Shown: positions 44,861 to 56,404 of the stretch, one piece after another
Position numbering within the stretch: the stretch's first letter is position 1
How the letters are laid out: each line of letters starts with the position of its first letter
Source of the DNA: Canna indica
Lineage: Eukaryota; Streptophyta; Magnoliopsida; Zingiberales; Cannaceae
Direction of reading: 5' to 3'
Length of the DNA stretch: 64,000 nt
Assembly (NCBI GenBank): GCA_034359265.1
Contig: CP136891.1
Location: forward strand, 54,142,501 to 54,206,500
Notes under the pieces: generated by a model
The model's input: the letters and a program-made list of their open reading frames with translations, nothing else
What the model was told of the DNA's origin: nothing
Database searches by the model: none
Position numbers and translations under genes: made by a program

Positions 44861-45200
44861 ACCGGAAGATGACATGACTCCTACGGCCCTAGAAACCAAG
44901 GTAGTCTCTCCCATCAACGCATGGCCCTCTGCCTAGCATATTATGGCAACTCATCTTCCGCCTAGAAGCGAGCTACCCACTACTTTAACACATTACGATG
45001 GCACAGGTGACCCCGCACTGCACCTAACGGTGTTCCGATCCATGATGTACTATCATGGGGGCGACCGACTTTTCGCTCTTCCAAGCCTTTTCGATATTCC
45101 TAGGGAAGGTCGCTCTACTATGGTTCTCATCCCTCGAGCCAGGATCAATCAATTCATTTGACGATCTTTCTTAGGCCTTCCTACGATGATTCACCACATT
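44861..45200 (+). pseudogene. Gypsy (Tat-like) gag fragment, copy 1
   Basis: The frame from 44943 reads MATHLPPRSELPTTLTHYDG and DPALHLTVFRSMMYYHGG, the start of a Retrotrans_gag domain. It parallels the longer gag at 47250. It decays after about 45110 and is cut by minus-strand pol sequence at about 45230. Confidence 0.7.
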
Positions 45201-45233
45201 GCGAGTATATCACAAAATAGGAGTAGCCATGCA

Positions 45234-45960
45234 CTACCTCAAGCAGGAGCAGCCTTGCACTACATCGCATTTTTTGACGTAAAGATTGCAATCTATCTTT
45301 ATATTTGGCCAGAAATAGCCAACTCGGAGGATTTTGGCTACCAGTGACCTACGTCCAATGTGGTTACCGTAGATGCCATTGTGGACTATGCCATTATAGT
45401 GGTTGTTCGAGGTTGGGCGACACACTTGAGGAGTGGTCGAGAGAGCCCTCTTTTGTAGAGCTGATTATCAAGAAGCATGTACGTAGTAGCTTGCCATTTT
45501 TTTGAATCTGCCCGGGTTAGGGGCGCCTTCCGAAATTTCGCCTTGCTTGAGGTAGTTGATGTAAGGAGTTCTCCAATCCGCGATTTGTTCAATTGTTTAG
45601 ACTTCGGCCGGGGTGTCGGATGGTTGGATGCTCGGGTGTCCGAGGACTCGTTGAATAATCGACCTGTTGTTCTGGGTTTTTTGGTGCTAGCAAGCTGGGA
45701 TAGCAAATTAGCTCGAGTGTTTTCTTCCCGAGGTATGTGTTGGATTATACAACTATCAAAATTAGTGACTAAGGATTGAACTAACACAAGGTACCTTTCG
45801 AGTGGAGGATCTTTGGCCTGGCAGGTGCCATTGACTTGCCCTACGACAAGTTACGAGTCATTTTTTACGACGATGCTTCGAGCTTTTACCTCTTGCGCGA
45901 GTTTTAGTCCAGCTATTAGAGCTTCGTATTCCGCCTGATTGTTGCTGGCTTTAAACTAGA
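45234..45960 (-). pseudogene. Gypsy (Tat-like) RNase H and integrase N-terminus
   Basis: On the minus strand: ASNNQAEYEALIAGLKLAQE (RNase H), VVGQVNGTCQAKD, VQSLVTNFDSCIIQHIPREE, NTRANLLSQLAS, then YMLLDNQLYKRGLSRPLL and the integrase zinc-binding part YGNHIGRRSLVAKILRVG, CNLYVKKCDV. Motif order is that of the Tat/Ogre gypsy lineage. Stops and a frameshift near 45420 break it. It lies in the opposite orientation to the neighbouring gag pieces, so it belongs to another copy or to a rearrangement. Confidence 0.82.
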
Positions 45961-46340
45961 ATTGAAGGGATTGTTCTAGGGCGATTCACTGACTCGCTTA
46001 AACGTAGCATGTATAAGATCCAAGATATCCAACGGGGAGGAAAACCACGGCAACTAAGAAGGCATTTTAAGAATTGCCAGTCCACATTGTCGAAGGCCTT
46101 TGTCATATCCAGCTTTATAAGGAAGGCATCTTCCCTCCTTAATTTGCATAGATGAATAATCTCATGAGCCGCCATAAAACTGTCCACGGTCCCTTTGTCT
46201 TTTCGAAAAACGCTCTACATGTTGTCGATCAGAAGATGAATCCGGTCCTTTAGGCGGGTGATCATAATTTTTGAGAAGATCTTGATCCGACCGGAGATTA
46301 AGTTGATCGGCCTGAATTTAGATAGTTCATCAGCCCCTTT
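45961..46340 (-). pseudogene. LINE (L1-type) reverse transcriptase fragment
   Basis: On the minus strand: FRPINLISGRIKIFSKI, RLKDRIHLLID, a TAG, then DSFMAAHEIIHLCKLR, FLIKLDMTKAFDNVDWQFL and GFPPRWISWI. The LDMTKAFDNVDW segment is the palm A-motif of L1-type reverse transcriptases. Only this middle portion of the domain is present. It is fused directly to gypsy RNase H sequence. Confidence 0.82.
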
Positions 46341-46439
46341 CAGCTTTCGATGTAAGGGCAATGAAGGCTCTATTTAATATGAAGCAGTACAAAAAATTGA
46401 ACCAAGTCATCATTGACCTCTTTTAGATCATCATTGAGG

Positions 46440-47200
46440 AGCTGGTAGGGTCAGATGATAATATATTTTATAGTGCTCGTAGGGTCAATATTCATTAAGT
46501 ATTAATTGGATTGTTAATGTTGACTAGGTCCGTCCATACTAATGTTAAATAATCAACTTCCGTTGGAAAATTCACATAGTGTACTGTAGTGTACTGTGCA
46601 CACTGAATAATCAAAACTAAATTGAAGTGACCCAAATCTAGCAACCACTTTTTGTACGATGGTATACTGTGCACGCAATATAATTAGCCAGTTTGCAAAT
46701 TTTTCCATTGATCCGGATGGATAGAGATAATTATCATCTTATTTAATTAACATAAATGGTCTAGACTAGAATTATTGGGTCTGATCGGATTAGACCAAGT
46801 AGCGCCCCACATTCACTCTGAACCGAACCACGCGGCCTCGCCCAGGGGGCTCCGCTCAAGAAACGTCTTTGATTCAGACTCAAGCTAAACCAGGCGGCCC
46901 CATTGAGGGGACCCACCCGGCCAACACTTTATCACGAGGGATTGACCTTGACCTATTCTGGTCAATAATCCTAGAAAGATTAATTACTGTAAAATATGAT
47001 CACTTCCACATGCAATATATACATACAAACGCGGCGCACCCAGGTAACCCTAAGTTCCAATTTCGGTAACCTCTACCTTGGAGTCACCCTAACTTGGGCA
47101 TCGGAGGGACTTTTGTAGCCCTCCTACCGACGTCGAACCAGACACAAAGAAACACCAGACAAACGAGATAGAAGCACAATATCAACAACCAGCAACGCAA
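46440..47200 (+). mobile_element. Tat-like gypsy LTR or leader block, copy 2
   Basis: It matches 43690-44720 but lacks both SINE insertions. It continues into AACTTGGGCATCGGAGGG, a phrase typical of the LTR end region in Tat-lineage elements. I cannot place the exact LTR end. Confidence 0.6.
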
Positions 47201-47249
47201 GCTGAAACACCGGTGCACCCTCAGGGGCAACCCCGGCTGAACATGAACG

Positions 47250-47950
47250 ATGTCGTTCAGAGCATGTAGAGCAACCACTCAGAAAGAAGGAGACCAGTCT
47301 CCGTTCTTCGAGACAAAATCTCCAGCACTCGTCGACGAAGAAGACACGGCTCCCAGGACCCCAGGAACCGAGATAGTCTCTCCCATCGACGCAGGGCCCT
47401 TCGCCCAGCATATTATGGCAACTCGTCTTTTGCTCAGAAGTGAGCTACCCACTACTTTAACACCCTACGATGGTACGAGTGACCCCGCACCATACCTAAC
47501 GGCATTTCAAATTGTGATGTACTATCACGGAGCGACTGACTCTGCACTCTGTCGATCCTTTCCCATCTTCCTAGGGACGTCCGCTCTACTATGGTTCTCA
47601 TCCCTCCTGCTAGGATCAATCAATTACTTTGACAAGTTTTCTCAGGTTTTCCTTTGACGATTCACCACATCGCCAGTATATCACAAAACAGGAGCAATCC
47701 TACACTACATCAGGCATGGGCAAGGTGAGTCCCTAAGAGAATACCTGGACAGATACCACGCCATAGCATCTGATATCCCTAACCTCGATCCACAAAAGGA
47801 ATTTTTTTATATTCAACACGGGTTGAAGCCCGGGCCATTTCCGACCAAATCGCCTTGGTCGAACCCAGAGACATGGCCAAGTTCTAGGAAAGGGCGGCAG
47901 ATTTTATAAAGATAGAAGATCAAAGAGAAGCAATGAAGGTTAACTGGAAA
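47250..47950 (+). pseudogene. Gypsy (Tat-like) gag pseudogene, copy 2
   Basis: Open to 47657: PIDAGPFAQHIMATRLLL, LPTTLTPYDGTSDPAPYLTA and CRSFPIFLGTSALLWFSSLL. After a stop and frame change it continues TGAILHYIRHGQGESLREYL, YHAIASDIPNLDPQ and YIQHGLKPGPFPT. This is a Retrotrans_gag capsid domain. It ends in a lysine-rich tail. It is broken but more complete than copy 1. Confidence 0.82.
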
Positions 47951-48164
47951 AACCTGAAAGCCACGATCGAAGACAAACAACCCAAAAAGAAAGATAGAAG
48001 GACTAAGGACCGCAGTCGACATGTACGAGAAAATGGCAGAGGGCCAAGGTCCCTACCTCGCCCGAGCGCCTGTTTTGAAAGACATACTCCCCTCAACACC
48101 AAGAAAGAAATTATCCTTCAGGACATCCATCAGTTGACGATCATCAATTATTGTGGCAACGCAG

Positions 48165-48440
48165 GAAAACATATGTTAGTATATGGACCTCTATACTAAC
48201 AGATTTTTCTTCTAACGAGATCAATAACTGTTCGTATAGGGACCTCTATACTAATGGTAGGTCTCTACTAACGGTGTTAATCATCCGTTAGAATATGTGC
48301 ATCACTATATCAACGACCCCAACATCCATTGGTATAAGTCTATACTATCGCGACTTCTACCAACGGGGGCATATGCCCTTAGTATAGGATGTACTAACGG
48401 TTTTTGGGGCTGTAGTAATAAAAATAACCCGTTAGAAAAT
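48165..48440. repeat. Short region with repeated CTATACTAAC/CTAACGG motifs
   Basis: CTATACTAA, GTATAGG and CTAACGG or CCGTTAGA recur in both orientations. This resembles subterminal repeats of a DNA transposon, but no termini were found. Confidence 0.4.
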
Positions 48441-48789
48441 GAATGCCTCAAGCAGAAGATAGCCGAACCGAGGAATGCAACCATCGGATCACAAACATTT
48501 CCCAGAGACAAGAACAAACAACCGGTAGAAAGACTTGAACCCAGCTCAAGATGAGACACGCGAAAGCAGCCCCAGCTCAGCCCCTAAAAAGAACTCCAAG
48601 AAATTATTAAAGTGATCTAGCAGTTTGAAACTCACTTGAGTCATCGCGCACGAACACACTCTAAACACTCTTAAGCACAAACTTGCATCTTCAAGCTTAC
48701 GATCTTCGGCTTCAGAAACCTAAACTCTCCACATATTGATGAGAAGCTAGTCTTCACTCGTCTAGCTCGCCAGCCTCAGTGTCTATCTC
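48441..48789. other. Spacer without recognisable feature
   Basis: It holds remnants of the gypsy interior at most. No gene. Confidence 0.35.
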
Positions 48790-49530
48790 GGGCTCCCACA
48801 CTTGCAACGACTCCTCGTGCGTGGTTTCGCCTTACGCTCCTCGGCGAGCTCAGCCTGAACCCCCGAGCGCGGTCTCTGGCTTTCACGCCAACACATTCGG
48901 CCTCAATGGTCAAATATGACTCCTCGCATGTGGTTCCACCTTACGCTCCTCGGCGAGCTCGGCCCAAACCCCCGAGCGCGGTCTCTGGCTATCACGACAA
49001 CACATTCGGCCTTAGCGCCCTCATACGACTCGTCACGCGCAGTTCCGCCTTACGCTCCTCGACGAGTTCAGCCCGAACCCCCCGAGTGCAGTCTCTAGCT
49101 ATTATGCCAACATATTCAGCCTCAGCGCCCTCATACAACTCCTCTCGCGCAATTTCGTCTTACGCTCCTCGGCGAGCTCGGCCCAAACCCCCGAGTGTAG
49201 TCTCTGGCTATCACGCCAACACATTCAGCCTCAGCACCCTCTTATGAATCCTCGTGCACGATTCCACCTTAGGCTCCTCGACGAGCTTGGCCAGAACCCT
49301 CGAGTGCGGTGTCTAGCTATCACGTCAACACATTCGGCCTCAACACCCTCATACGACTCCTCGCGCGCGGTTTCACCTTAGCCTCATCGACGAGCTTGGC
49401 CCGAACTCCCGAGTGCAGTCTATGGCTATCATGCCAACACATTCGGCTACAGCACCCCTGCATAACTTATCGCTCATGGTTCCGCCTTACAATCCCTAAC
49501 GAGCTTGGCCTGAACCCCTGAGTACCTGAT
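48790..49530. repeat. 109-bp tandem repeat, about seven copies
   Basis: Anchors TTACGCTCCTCG or variants occur at 48832, 48941, 49050, 49160, 49269, 49378 and 49487, giving spacings of 109, 109, 110, 109, 109 and 109. Each unit contains CGAGCTCGGCCCGAACCCC and CACGCCAACACATTCGGCCT. Copies are diverged. Flanking gypsy Tat-like sequences suggest the array lies in the non-coding part of such an element, where tandem repeats are common. Confidence 0.9.
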
Positions 49531-50023
49531 TCCTCATACCAAATACTTTTCGCAATGACCTCTACATGACGCCTTGTACACGGCCCCGACGTGCACCTTT
49601 TGGTAGGATCGACGAAAGGTGCTACTACATACTTAACAAGGTTCAATCGTGAACAAGATCTCAAAAGATTCAACCATGATCCAGATTTCAGAAGGTTCAA
49701 CCATAAACAAATTCAATAAGATTAAAACTTGAAACATTATGATTCGACCAAGAGATTTCAATCCAAAACCAGATGGTTTAAACATCGAGTCAGAGCCTAA
49801 ATGATTGACAGAGACATCCCCTTTGCAAAACATCAAGTAAGATCTACATACACAAAACATGAAGAAAGCTCACAAAAGAACAACATCTGCCATAGGAAAA
49901 TGATCAACGAAACCCACACAGGGAATATTCGTCCCAATAAAGATAGTTATAAAAACTTCCAACTACCTACATTCTTTGGAAGAACATGCAGGACAAACAA
50001 CACAAGGCTTGGAAAGAGCTAAT
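49531..50023. other. Non-coding gypsy interior
   Basis: Repeated AAGGTTCAACCATRAACAA-like phrases occur at 49640-49720. No coding sequence. Confidence 0.4.
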
Positions 50024-50767
50024 ATCAACTCTCTTCCTGAGAAGCAGGAACATCTTCCTCGGCTTTGGGATACTCGAGGGCTCCATCCCGAATCTCTTTA
50101 AATCTATCAGCTCCAGAAAAGTCAGCTCCAGGGGCAAATAATTGGGCTTGCTCAATCGCCCTCCTAAAACCCTATTATAAAAGTCAAGTCGGCGTCCATC
50201 CAATGATCCGCCTCTTTCTTTTGATATTGTTTTGCCTCGACGTGCTGGCAAGCAACCTCCTCCTCAGACGCTTCAGTCGAGCGGACAACTGAGAGACCTC
50301 TTCTTCAGATGCTTTTAGTCAGGCAGTCAACCGAGCCATTTCTCTGTCCTTAGCATACCTGACCCTGATCAGCTCAAGTTTCAACAGCTCTATTTCTCGC
50401 ATCAAAGCCTTGGACTTTGTTAGTTCAAATTGCTCCACCCTACTGGCCATAGAATACCTCTAACCTCTCGGATGAATGGTCGAATCTTCTTAGCGGCCGA
50501 AAGACCTTGTACATAGGAGTAAGGCTAACTGATGAGCTAGTGATTCCTTGTTGGACCCCCCGTGTGAAGCGAAGGCATTCCCTTTCCTCGGACCGGTCTC
50601 CTCAGGGAGGGGGGAATCCGGAGCCCTGGCCCATCCCCTTGAATGCGATACAAGAGCAGAGGTAGTCGAGTTAGGAGAATTGGGCAACTCCACCAAACTC
50701 GACAAACGAGGACTTAGAACCCCCATGCTCAGAATCTCCAAGTTCCATGATAAGGGAAAATTGAGGG
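50024..50767 (-). pseudogene. C-terminal part of a gypsy (Tat-like) extra ORF, coiled coil
   Basis: On the minus strand: GGSNKESLAHQLALLL, a frameshifted SYVQGLSAAKKIRPFIRE, VEQFELTKSKALMREIELLK and VSQLSARLKRLRR (leucine-rich heptads, probable coiled coil), then GFRRAIEQAQLFAPGADFSG and ALEYPKAEEDVPASQEES followed by TGA at 50025-50027. Tat elements carry a plant-specific extra ORF of this kind. Several stops and frameshifts are present. The N-terminal part is at 56405-57389, separated by a copia insertion. Confidence 0.65.
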
Positions 50768-51569
50768 TGTTGGTGTTTGCCTTATGTTGTGTTGGCCATA
50801 TTTGGCAAAGGGATTATCGGTCGATTCTTAATTATTTGACAGTTGCAACTACTATGGAGTTTATATTGAAGATCTGAATTGTATGCCAGTTGTTGTTACT
50901 ATATTTGGCAAAAGGATGATTAGTTAGTTGCAATTGGTGTGGAGTTTATGCTGAAGTTCTCAATTTATATTTATAGGTTATAATTTGTTGCCTAACTGTT
51001 ACTTGCTCTGTGGTTGCTTAAGCAAAAGTATTCCAGGTTATTCTCTGTTAGATGGACAGTCACAACAATAAGGAGTTCTACATATGTTGAAGGCAGTTAC
51101 AATTGTGTAAGGACAATTTTAACTGCTCCTGTAGTCTATGATTTTTTGGATGGGGATGCAGCGTAAATTATGACCTTTGGTTTCCAGTATTAATGATGTT
51201 TCTCTTTTTATATCTCTGATATAAATAATATTGGATTTTGTTAATGATCAGTGTTTTAAGTTAGGATTTATTCAAATTGGGCATTTATCTTGAAGCTTTT
51301 ATGATCGAAGTCAATTATGGAAGAAATGAAGTGATTTTCATTAATGGGCTGACAGTTTTTCTTGAAACTTTTATGACGGCTGTTTTCTTGAAGCTTTTAT
51401 GGCCAAAGTATTATGATATGTTATGGCTGTTTTTTGAGTTTGAAATTGCTGAAGTTAAGATCCTTTTGTTAAGTGGCATTTATAAAAGTCGGTTGTCCTT
51501 CTCTATTTACGAGGAAAGAGAAATTATGGATCTATAAGTCTCTTTTCTTTCAGGCTCAAGATATATGGA

Positions 51570-52095
51570 ATGAAAGATTCTATCAATGTTCCTCCTTTAC
51601 TTATTGGAACAAACTATGCATACTGGAAGGCTATGATGAGAGCTTTCATCAAATCCTTGGATGATCATTGCTAGGACTAAAGAAGTCGGCTATATTCCTC
51701 CAACAATAGATGATATTGAGCGTAAGCCAAAGAACCAATATATTGAAGCATAAATTGTTGCAGCAATTTATGACAAGGCTCTAGAAAACTCAAATGCTGA
51801 TTTTGATCACTACAAAGTTCAATGTGCTGATCATCTTCCAACTATTTCAACTGAAGAAGCACCAGTTGAAACTCTCTATCAAGTTCCTGAGGATGAATCT
51901 ACTCCAATTCTAGTGTCTGAGACAATTTGAGTTGAAATTGTCCTTGAAGTAGGTGAAACTGCCACACCTGAATTTAAAACAACTATAACTAAGTATATTT
52001 CTTCAGATCGACAAGTGGCAGATGTCTTCACAAAGACCTTTGATGGAGGGAGTTTTGAGCAGTTGAGATCTACTCTGGGGTTGTATATTTTGTGA
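51570..52095 (+). pseudogene. Gag N-terminus fused to RNase H C-terminus (deleted copia polyprotein)
   Basis: ATG 51570 opens MKDSINVPPLLIGTNYAYWK and AMMRAFIKSLDD, the gag start. After a frameshift near 51668 it reads GYIPPTIDDIERKPKNQYIE, a glutamate- and threonine-rich stretch, then KYISSDRQVADVFTKTFDGG and SFEQLRSTLGLYIL, the last residues of copia RNase H, and TGA. About 3.5 kb of normal gag-pol is missing between. Confidence 0.78.
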
Positions 52096-52369
52096 TATGT
52101 TAGGAGGAGAAAAATGAGTTTTTACTTAAAAGAAGAAGAAAGTGTAACCCCTTTTGTTGTAAATACTTTCTCTCTCTCTTTCTCTCCAATAATTTTGCAC
52201 ATTCAGGGATCGGAGCATTAAATCCTATCAATCAAGGCCTGTAGTAGTAACCTCCTCTTTCAAGACTCGGAGTGGTAACCCCCTTCATTCAAGGTTTGAA
52301 GTTGTAACTACATCAATGAAGGTCTCTTGACTGCTCCTCTACTTCACTTCTATTCTGCATTTTCTTTCT

Positions 52370-53943
52370 ACAAATGGAGCCGACCAAGTCTCTCTCAAGT
52401 CTGTAGCGAGAAGAGTTTATGGGAATGGTTTTCAAGAAAGCTACATCTACTCTAGATAAGGGCGTGTCATCTTCTAATCATGAAGAAATAGTTGTGACAT
52501 CTTCCAATCCACTGTGAAATTAAGAAGCCTTCTCCTCCCTCTCGTGGTCACCTAGTGCAAGTCAAGCTTGGCCATCGTTCTGCAGATCACATTCCAAGAA
52601 AGGGTTGAGGTTTGCAGTTTAATATTCATGATTCTCTACCTAGGGTTTCTATTCCTAAGGGGGAGAATTCTCATGTTGAGGGAGAGATTTTTATGACAAT
52701 CATTTCCTATTCTAGTATTATTTTTCAAGCTGACTCAGTTGAAACTGCCTCATTTGATGTCACTATTCATGATTCCACTTGAGTCAAGATTAGTCTTTCT
52801 CTACCTTCTATAGATTCAGTTCTTGAATATCAACTTTAGGATCATGCTATTGTTACAGAAACAAAGGAATCTGTACAAGTCCTTCTGCCAATATCCTCCC
52901 AGTTACAACTATTTCCAAAAGCAGTTGAAACTGCTACTCCAATTCCTGAAGTAGTTTTTGTTCATGTACCTCAAACTGTGAAACTGAGCCTTAGAAAATG
53001 AAACTCTCTTGGAGAGAGTGGAAGAAGTTGAACAAATCTACTGTTGAAGCCCCGAATGAGAAACAATAATTAATAGTACATGAGAAGAAAAAGATTTCTG
53101 CCTCCAAGAAGAGGCCTCAAAAGTCAGCAAACAAAGGAGTTAAAACTGTAACAAAAAAACTGCACTCAGGTGAACCTACAACTAATCCCTCAGCTAGAAA
53201 AGGAATTTATCTAGCTCTTTCATGATTATTACTCCTTACTACAAATTACATATCTTGTAGTTTTACTGCAATGTTGTTGAGAATATATCTGATCCTAAAA
53301 GCAGTCACTTTTAACGAGTATTTGTCAAAGGAAACACAAAGAAGGTATTAAATAGTAAAATTATAAACTGGGCAGGTGGACATGATATCAAATCATCTTC
53401 TTTGAATACCTTCTATGAAGTGTTATTTCTAATTGCAAGGTATTTCTGGATCCTTACATCTCACATCACTTTTCTAAGCAGAGAAATGGTGATGTTGTTG
53501 TTCAAGATAACTAATGTGATACATGTATTTTTGATCTAGGAAGTTTGATTATTGAACAAATTACAACTCTTAGATCTAGATTGAATTCTAATTCCAGGAT
53601 GTTTCTAATCTTTCCAAACTTAATGGAATTCTGGAAAGGCAAGGGTTCAAATGATCATCTGAAAAGTTTCTTGAACCAGTTGGTTCATTACAAGTTTTTG
53701 AAGAGGGTGAGTACTCCTGTGAAGTCCCAGCATGGTTCTAATTCAAACAAGAAACCCTATAGTGCTACAAGTACTAGTGAACAGTCTATTCTTGAGAAAC
53801 TCTTTAATGCAAGGGAAACCATGTCTCTGTCTCAACAACAACTTATTTCTATTAAGAAAAAAGTCATTAAGTACTTCATTGCTACTTCAGCGGGTCTTGT
53901 ATCTCCCTCCTCTGGTAGTCTTTTAGATTATTCGAAGCTCTAA
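52370..53943 (+). pseudogene. Extra ORF downstream of pol in the copia element
   Basis: Pieces in several frames: MEPTKSLSSL, HEEIVVTSS, VQVKLGHRSADHIPRKG, a proline- and valine-rich middle, RVFVKGNTKKVLNSKIINW, then open from 53545 to 53943 with LIIEQITTLRSRLNSNSRMF and a lysine/serine-rich tail. Position between RNase H and the polypurine tract is that of the env-like or putative-transposon ORF of SIRE-type elements. Function unknown. Many stops. Confidence 0.5.
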
Positions 53944-54497
53944 TTGATATTGGTACTCTCAATACTACTCCTTTGGCTTATTATGCCAAAAAGGGGGAGA
54001 AATGGTACATCCAGGTGCAACCTTATTTATCTTGCATATTCTTTGGTTGCAATACATCCAAGTGCAACCTTATTTATCTTGCCTATTCTTTGGTTGCAAC
54101 TGTATTTTGGTTTGACTACTATGACTATTTTGTTTGTCATATGACTTTGTTGGTTGTAATATTTTGTCTATGGCTGTGGATGAGTAGATGACTATTGTGT
54201 TTTGCCAAATAAGCCAAAGGGGGAGAATGTTAGTGTTTGACTTATGTGTGTTGGCTTGGCTATATTTGGCAAAAGTATTCCCAAATTGTTCTCAGTGGTA
54301 TAAGCTGTCACAACTGCTCTGGTTGTTGAGCAATTTATGTTGAAGCTTATAATACTGTGTGTGATGTCTATTAACTCTTTGGTTGCAAATGATGTGACTA
54401 GGATATACTCTAGATATTCTCTTGACAGCTTGTGTTATACTCTGGATATTCTTTTAACAGCTTGTATTTTCCCAAATAAGCCAAAGGGGGAGATTAT
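53944..54497 (+). other. 3' untranslated region with a duplicated polypurine tract and LTR start
   Basis: AAAAAGGGGGAGAAATGG lies at about 53988. CCAAATAAGCCAAAGGGGGA occurs twice (54205 and 54474), each followed within five bases by an LTR-like head (TGTTAGTGTTTGACTTATG at 54228; TATTGATGTTTAGCTTATG at about 54494). The second is the true 3' LTR. A 20-base phrase with CAAATAAGCCAAAGGGGGAG is thus directly repeated. Confidence 0.65.
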
Positions 54498-56404
54498 TGA
54501 TGTTTAGCTTATGTTGTGTTGGCTATATTTGACAAAAGGATTATCGACCAATTTTCAGTTGTTTGACAGTTGCAACTACTATGGAGTTTATATTGAAGAT
54601 CTCAGTTGTATCCTAGTTGATGTTACTATATTTGGCAAAAGGATGATCAGTCAGTTCTCAGTTGTATGTCAGTTATAATTGTTGTGGAGTTTATGTTGAA
54701 GTTCTCAGTTTATATTTACATGTTACATTCTGTTGTCTAACTATTACTTGCTATGTGGTTGCCTAAGCAAAAGTATTCCAGGTTATTCCCTATTAAATGG
54801 ACATTCATAACTATAAGGAGTTCTGCTTATATTGAAGGCAATTACAACTGTGTGAGGATAGTTTTAACTGCTCCTGCAGTCTATGGTTTTCTGGATGGAG
54901 ATGCTGAGCAAATGATGACCTTTGATTTCTAGTATTAATGATGATTCTCTTTTTATATCTCTGATATAAATAATACTAGATGTTGTTAATGATCAGTGTT
55001 TAAGTTAGGAGTTATTCAGATTGGGTAGTTATCTTGAAGCTTTTATGACCGAAGTCAATTATGGAAGAAATGAAGTGGTCTTCATTAATGGGCTGACAGT
55101 TTTTCTTGAAACTTTTATGACAGTAATTTTCTTGAAGCTTTTATACAAGAAGTATTATGATGTGTTATGGCTGTCTTCTGAGTTTGAAACTGCTGAAGTT
55201 AAGATCCTTTTGTTAAGTGGCATTTATGGAAGTTGGTTGGCCTTCTCTATTTATGAGAAAAGAGAAGTTATGGGTCTACAAGTCTCCTATGTCAACACTG
55301 TCTTAACTGCTTGTTGGGCAGTTACAACTACTCTTGATGTAGTGAAGTTTATACTGCTGCGATATTGCTTGATTCCTGCTGAGTTTATTGTTTATATATA
55401 TATAATATCTTGATGATATATATTATATGTATGTATTTATGGTGGAGTTAATCTTGATTAATCATTTATAGTGATCTTTGGACTTGATCATTTATGGTGA
55501 CTTTTGGACTTGATCTTTTATGATGCTTAAATGAAGTTTTGCTCATCGTGGAGCCACTAATTTATGACATTGGTTGTTCACTTTGGAGGAGTTATGATCA
55601 TCATGGAGCGTTATGAACTTGGTCATTCATTGCTGTAGTGAATGGTCATTAATGGAGTTATGGAGTTAGGAGTTTCTTTGAGTAGTAATGACTATGTCTT
55701 TTGGGGTTGCCTACTCTGGTTATAAAAGGTGTGAGAGAATGTTTGAGAAGATTGACTATCTCTGATGGATCCACTCCTATCCACTCCAATGCGGATCATA
55801 TTCTATTGATCTACTTCTATGGATCCGTTTTTATCAACTCCTATGTGCTTAAACTGTGTTGCCAGTTATTTGAGGAGTTAAGACTGCTGAGTGCAGAAAG
55901 ACAACAATCAACATTTTTTATCTTCAGGAGAAGATTGGTTTCGGGTGGAAAGCTCACTACAGCACAAGGCTGTGTGGAGGATGGAACTTTATGGCTGGGA
56001 TGTCATAGAGAGGCAAGTTGGTGTTTACTTATAATAACAAATATGTTTTTGTTATTTCCAATTCACTGTAGTACTGTAGTTGGATTTCGGGTGTGAAATT
56101 CAGATATCTTATTTTATACTTATAGAGAGTGGATTCAGCATCTGTTCGGTGAGTGCCCCGTAGATTAGGTGACTGATTTTGTCACTGAACTGCGTAAGCA
56201 AACCTTTGTATTTGCGTGCTTTCTTATGATTTTTTTCTTTTGGTTCATAGTTTGCTACTCACAAGCAGTTGCACTAGCAGTTGCATCTTCCTATCAAACT
56301 ACGGTTGCAATAGCATTTGCTACTCACAAGAGTTCCTTTAGAGACACATATATTGTCACAGGGTCAACAACGACAGTGGATGACTTGGCCTGACAGGGAT
56401 CCGG

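Larger units (their letters stand above)
50768..56360 (+). mobile_element. Copia (SIRE/Maximus-like) deletion derivative inserted in the gypsy extra ORF
   Basis: The 5' LTR starts TGTTGGTGTTTGCC at 50768 and is cut near 51542. The 3' LTR starts about 54495 and keeps the remainder, with a TTATAAAAGG TATA box near 55718. Shared blocks include GGGCTGACAGTTTTTCTTGA. The interior has gag fused to the RNase H end, a long untranslated or extra-ORF part and two polypurine tracts. The right end is placed at about 56360 because gypsy extra-ORF coding resumes just beyond it. The target duplication was not resolved. Confidence 0.75.

Noticed and set aside
48790..49530. Regular direct repeats considered as a CRISPR array
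   Set aside because: The whole 109-bp unit is repeated, with no conserved repeat plus unique spacer structure, and the DNA is plant nuclear.
50548..50877. 109-codon plus-strand open frame
   Set aside because: It runs antisense to the gypsy extra ORF and across the copia LTR boundary, so it is a shadow frame.
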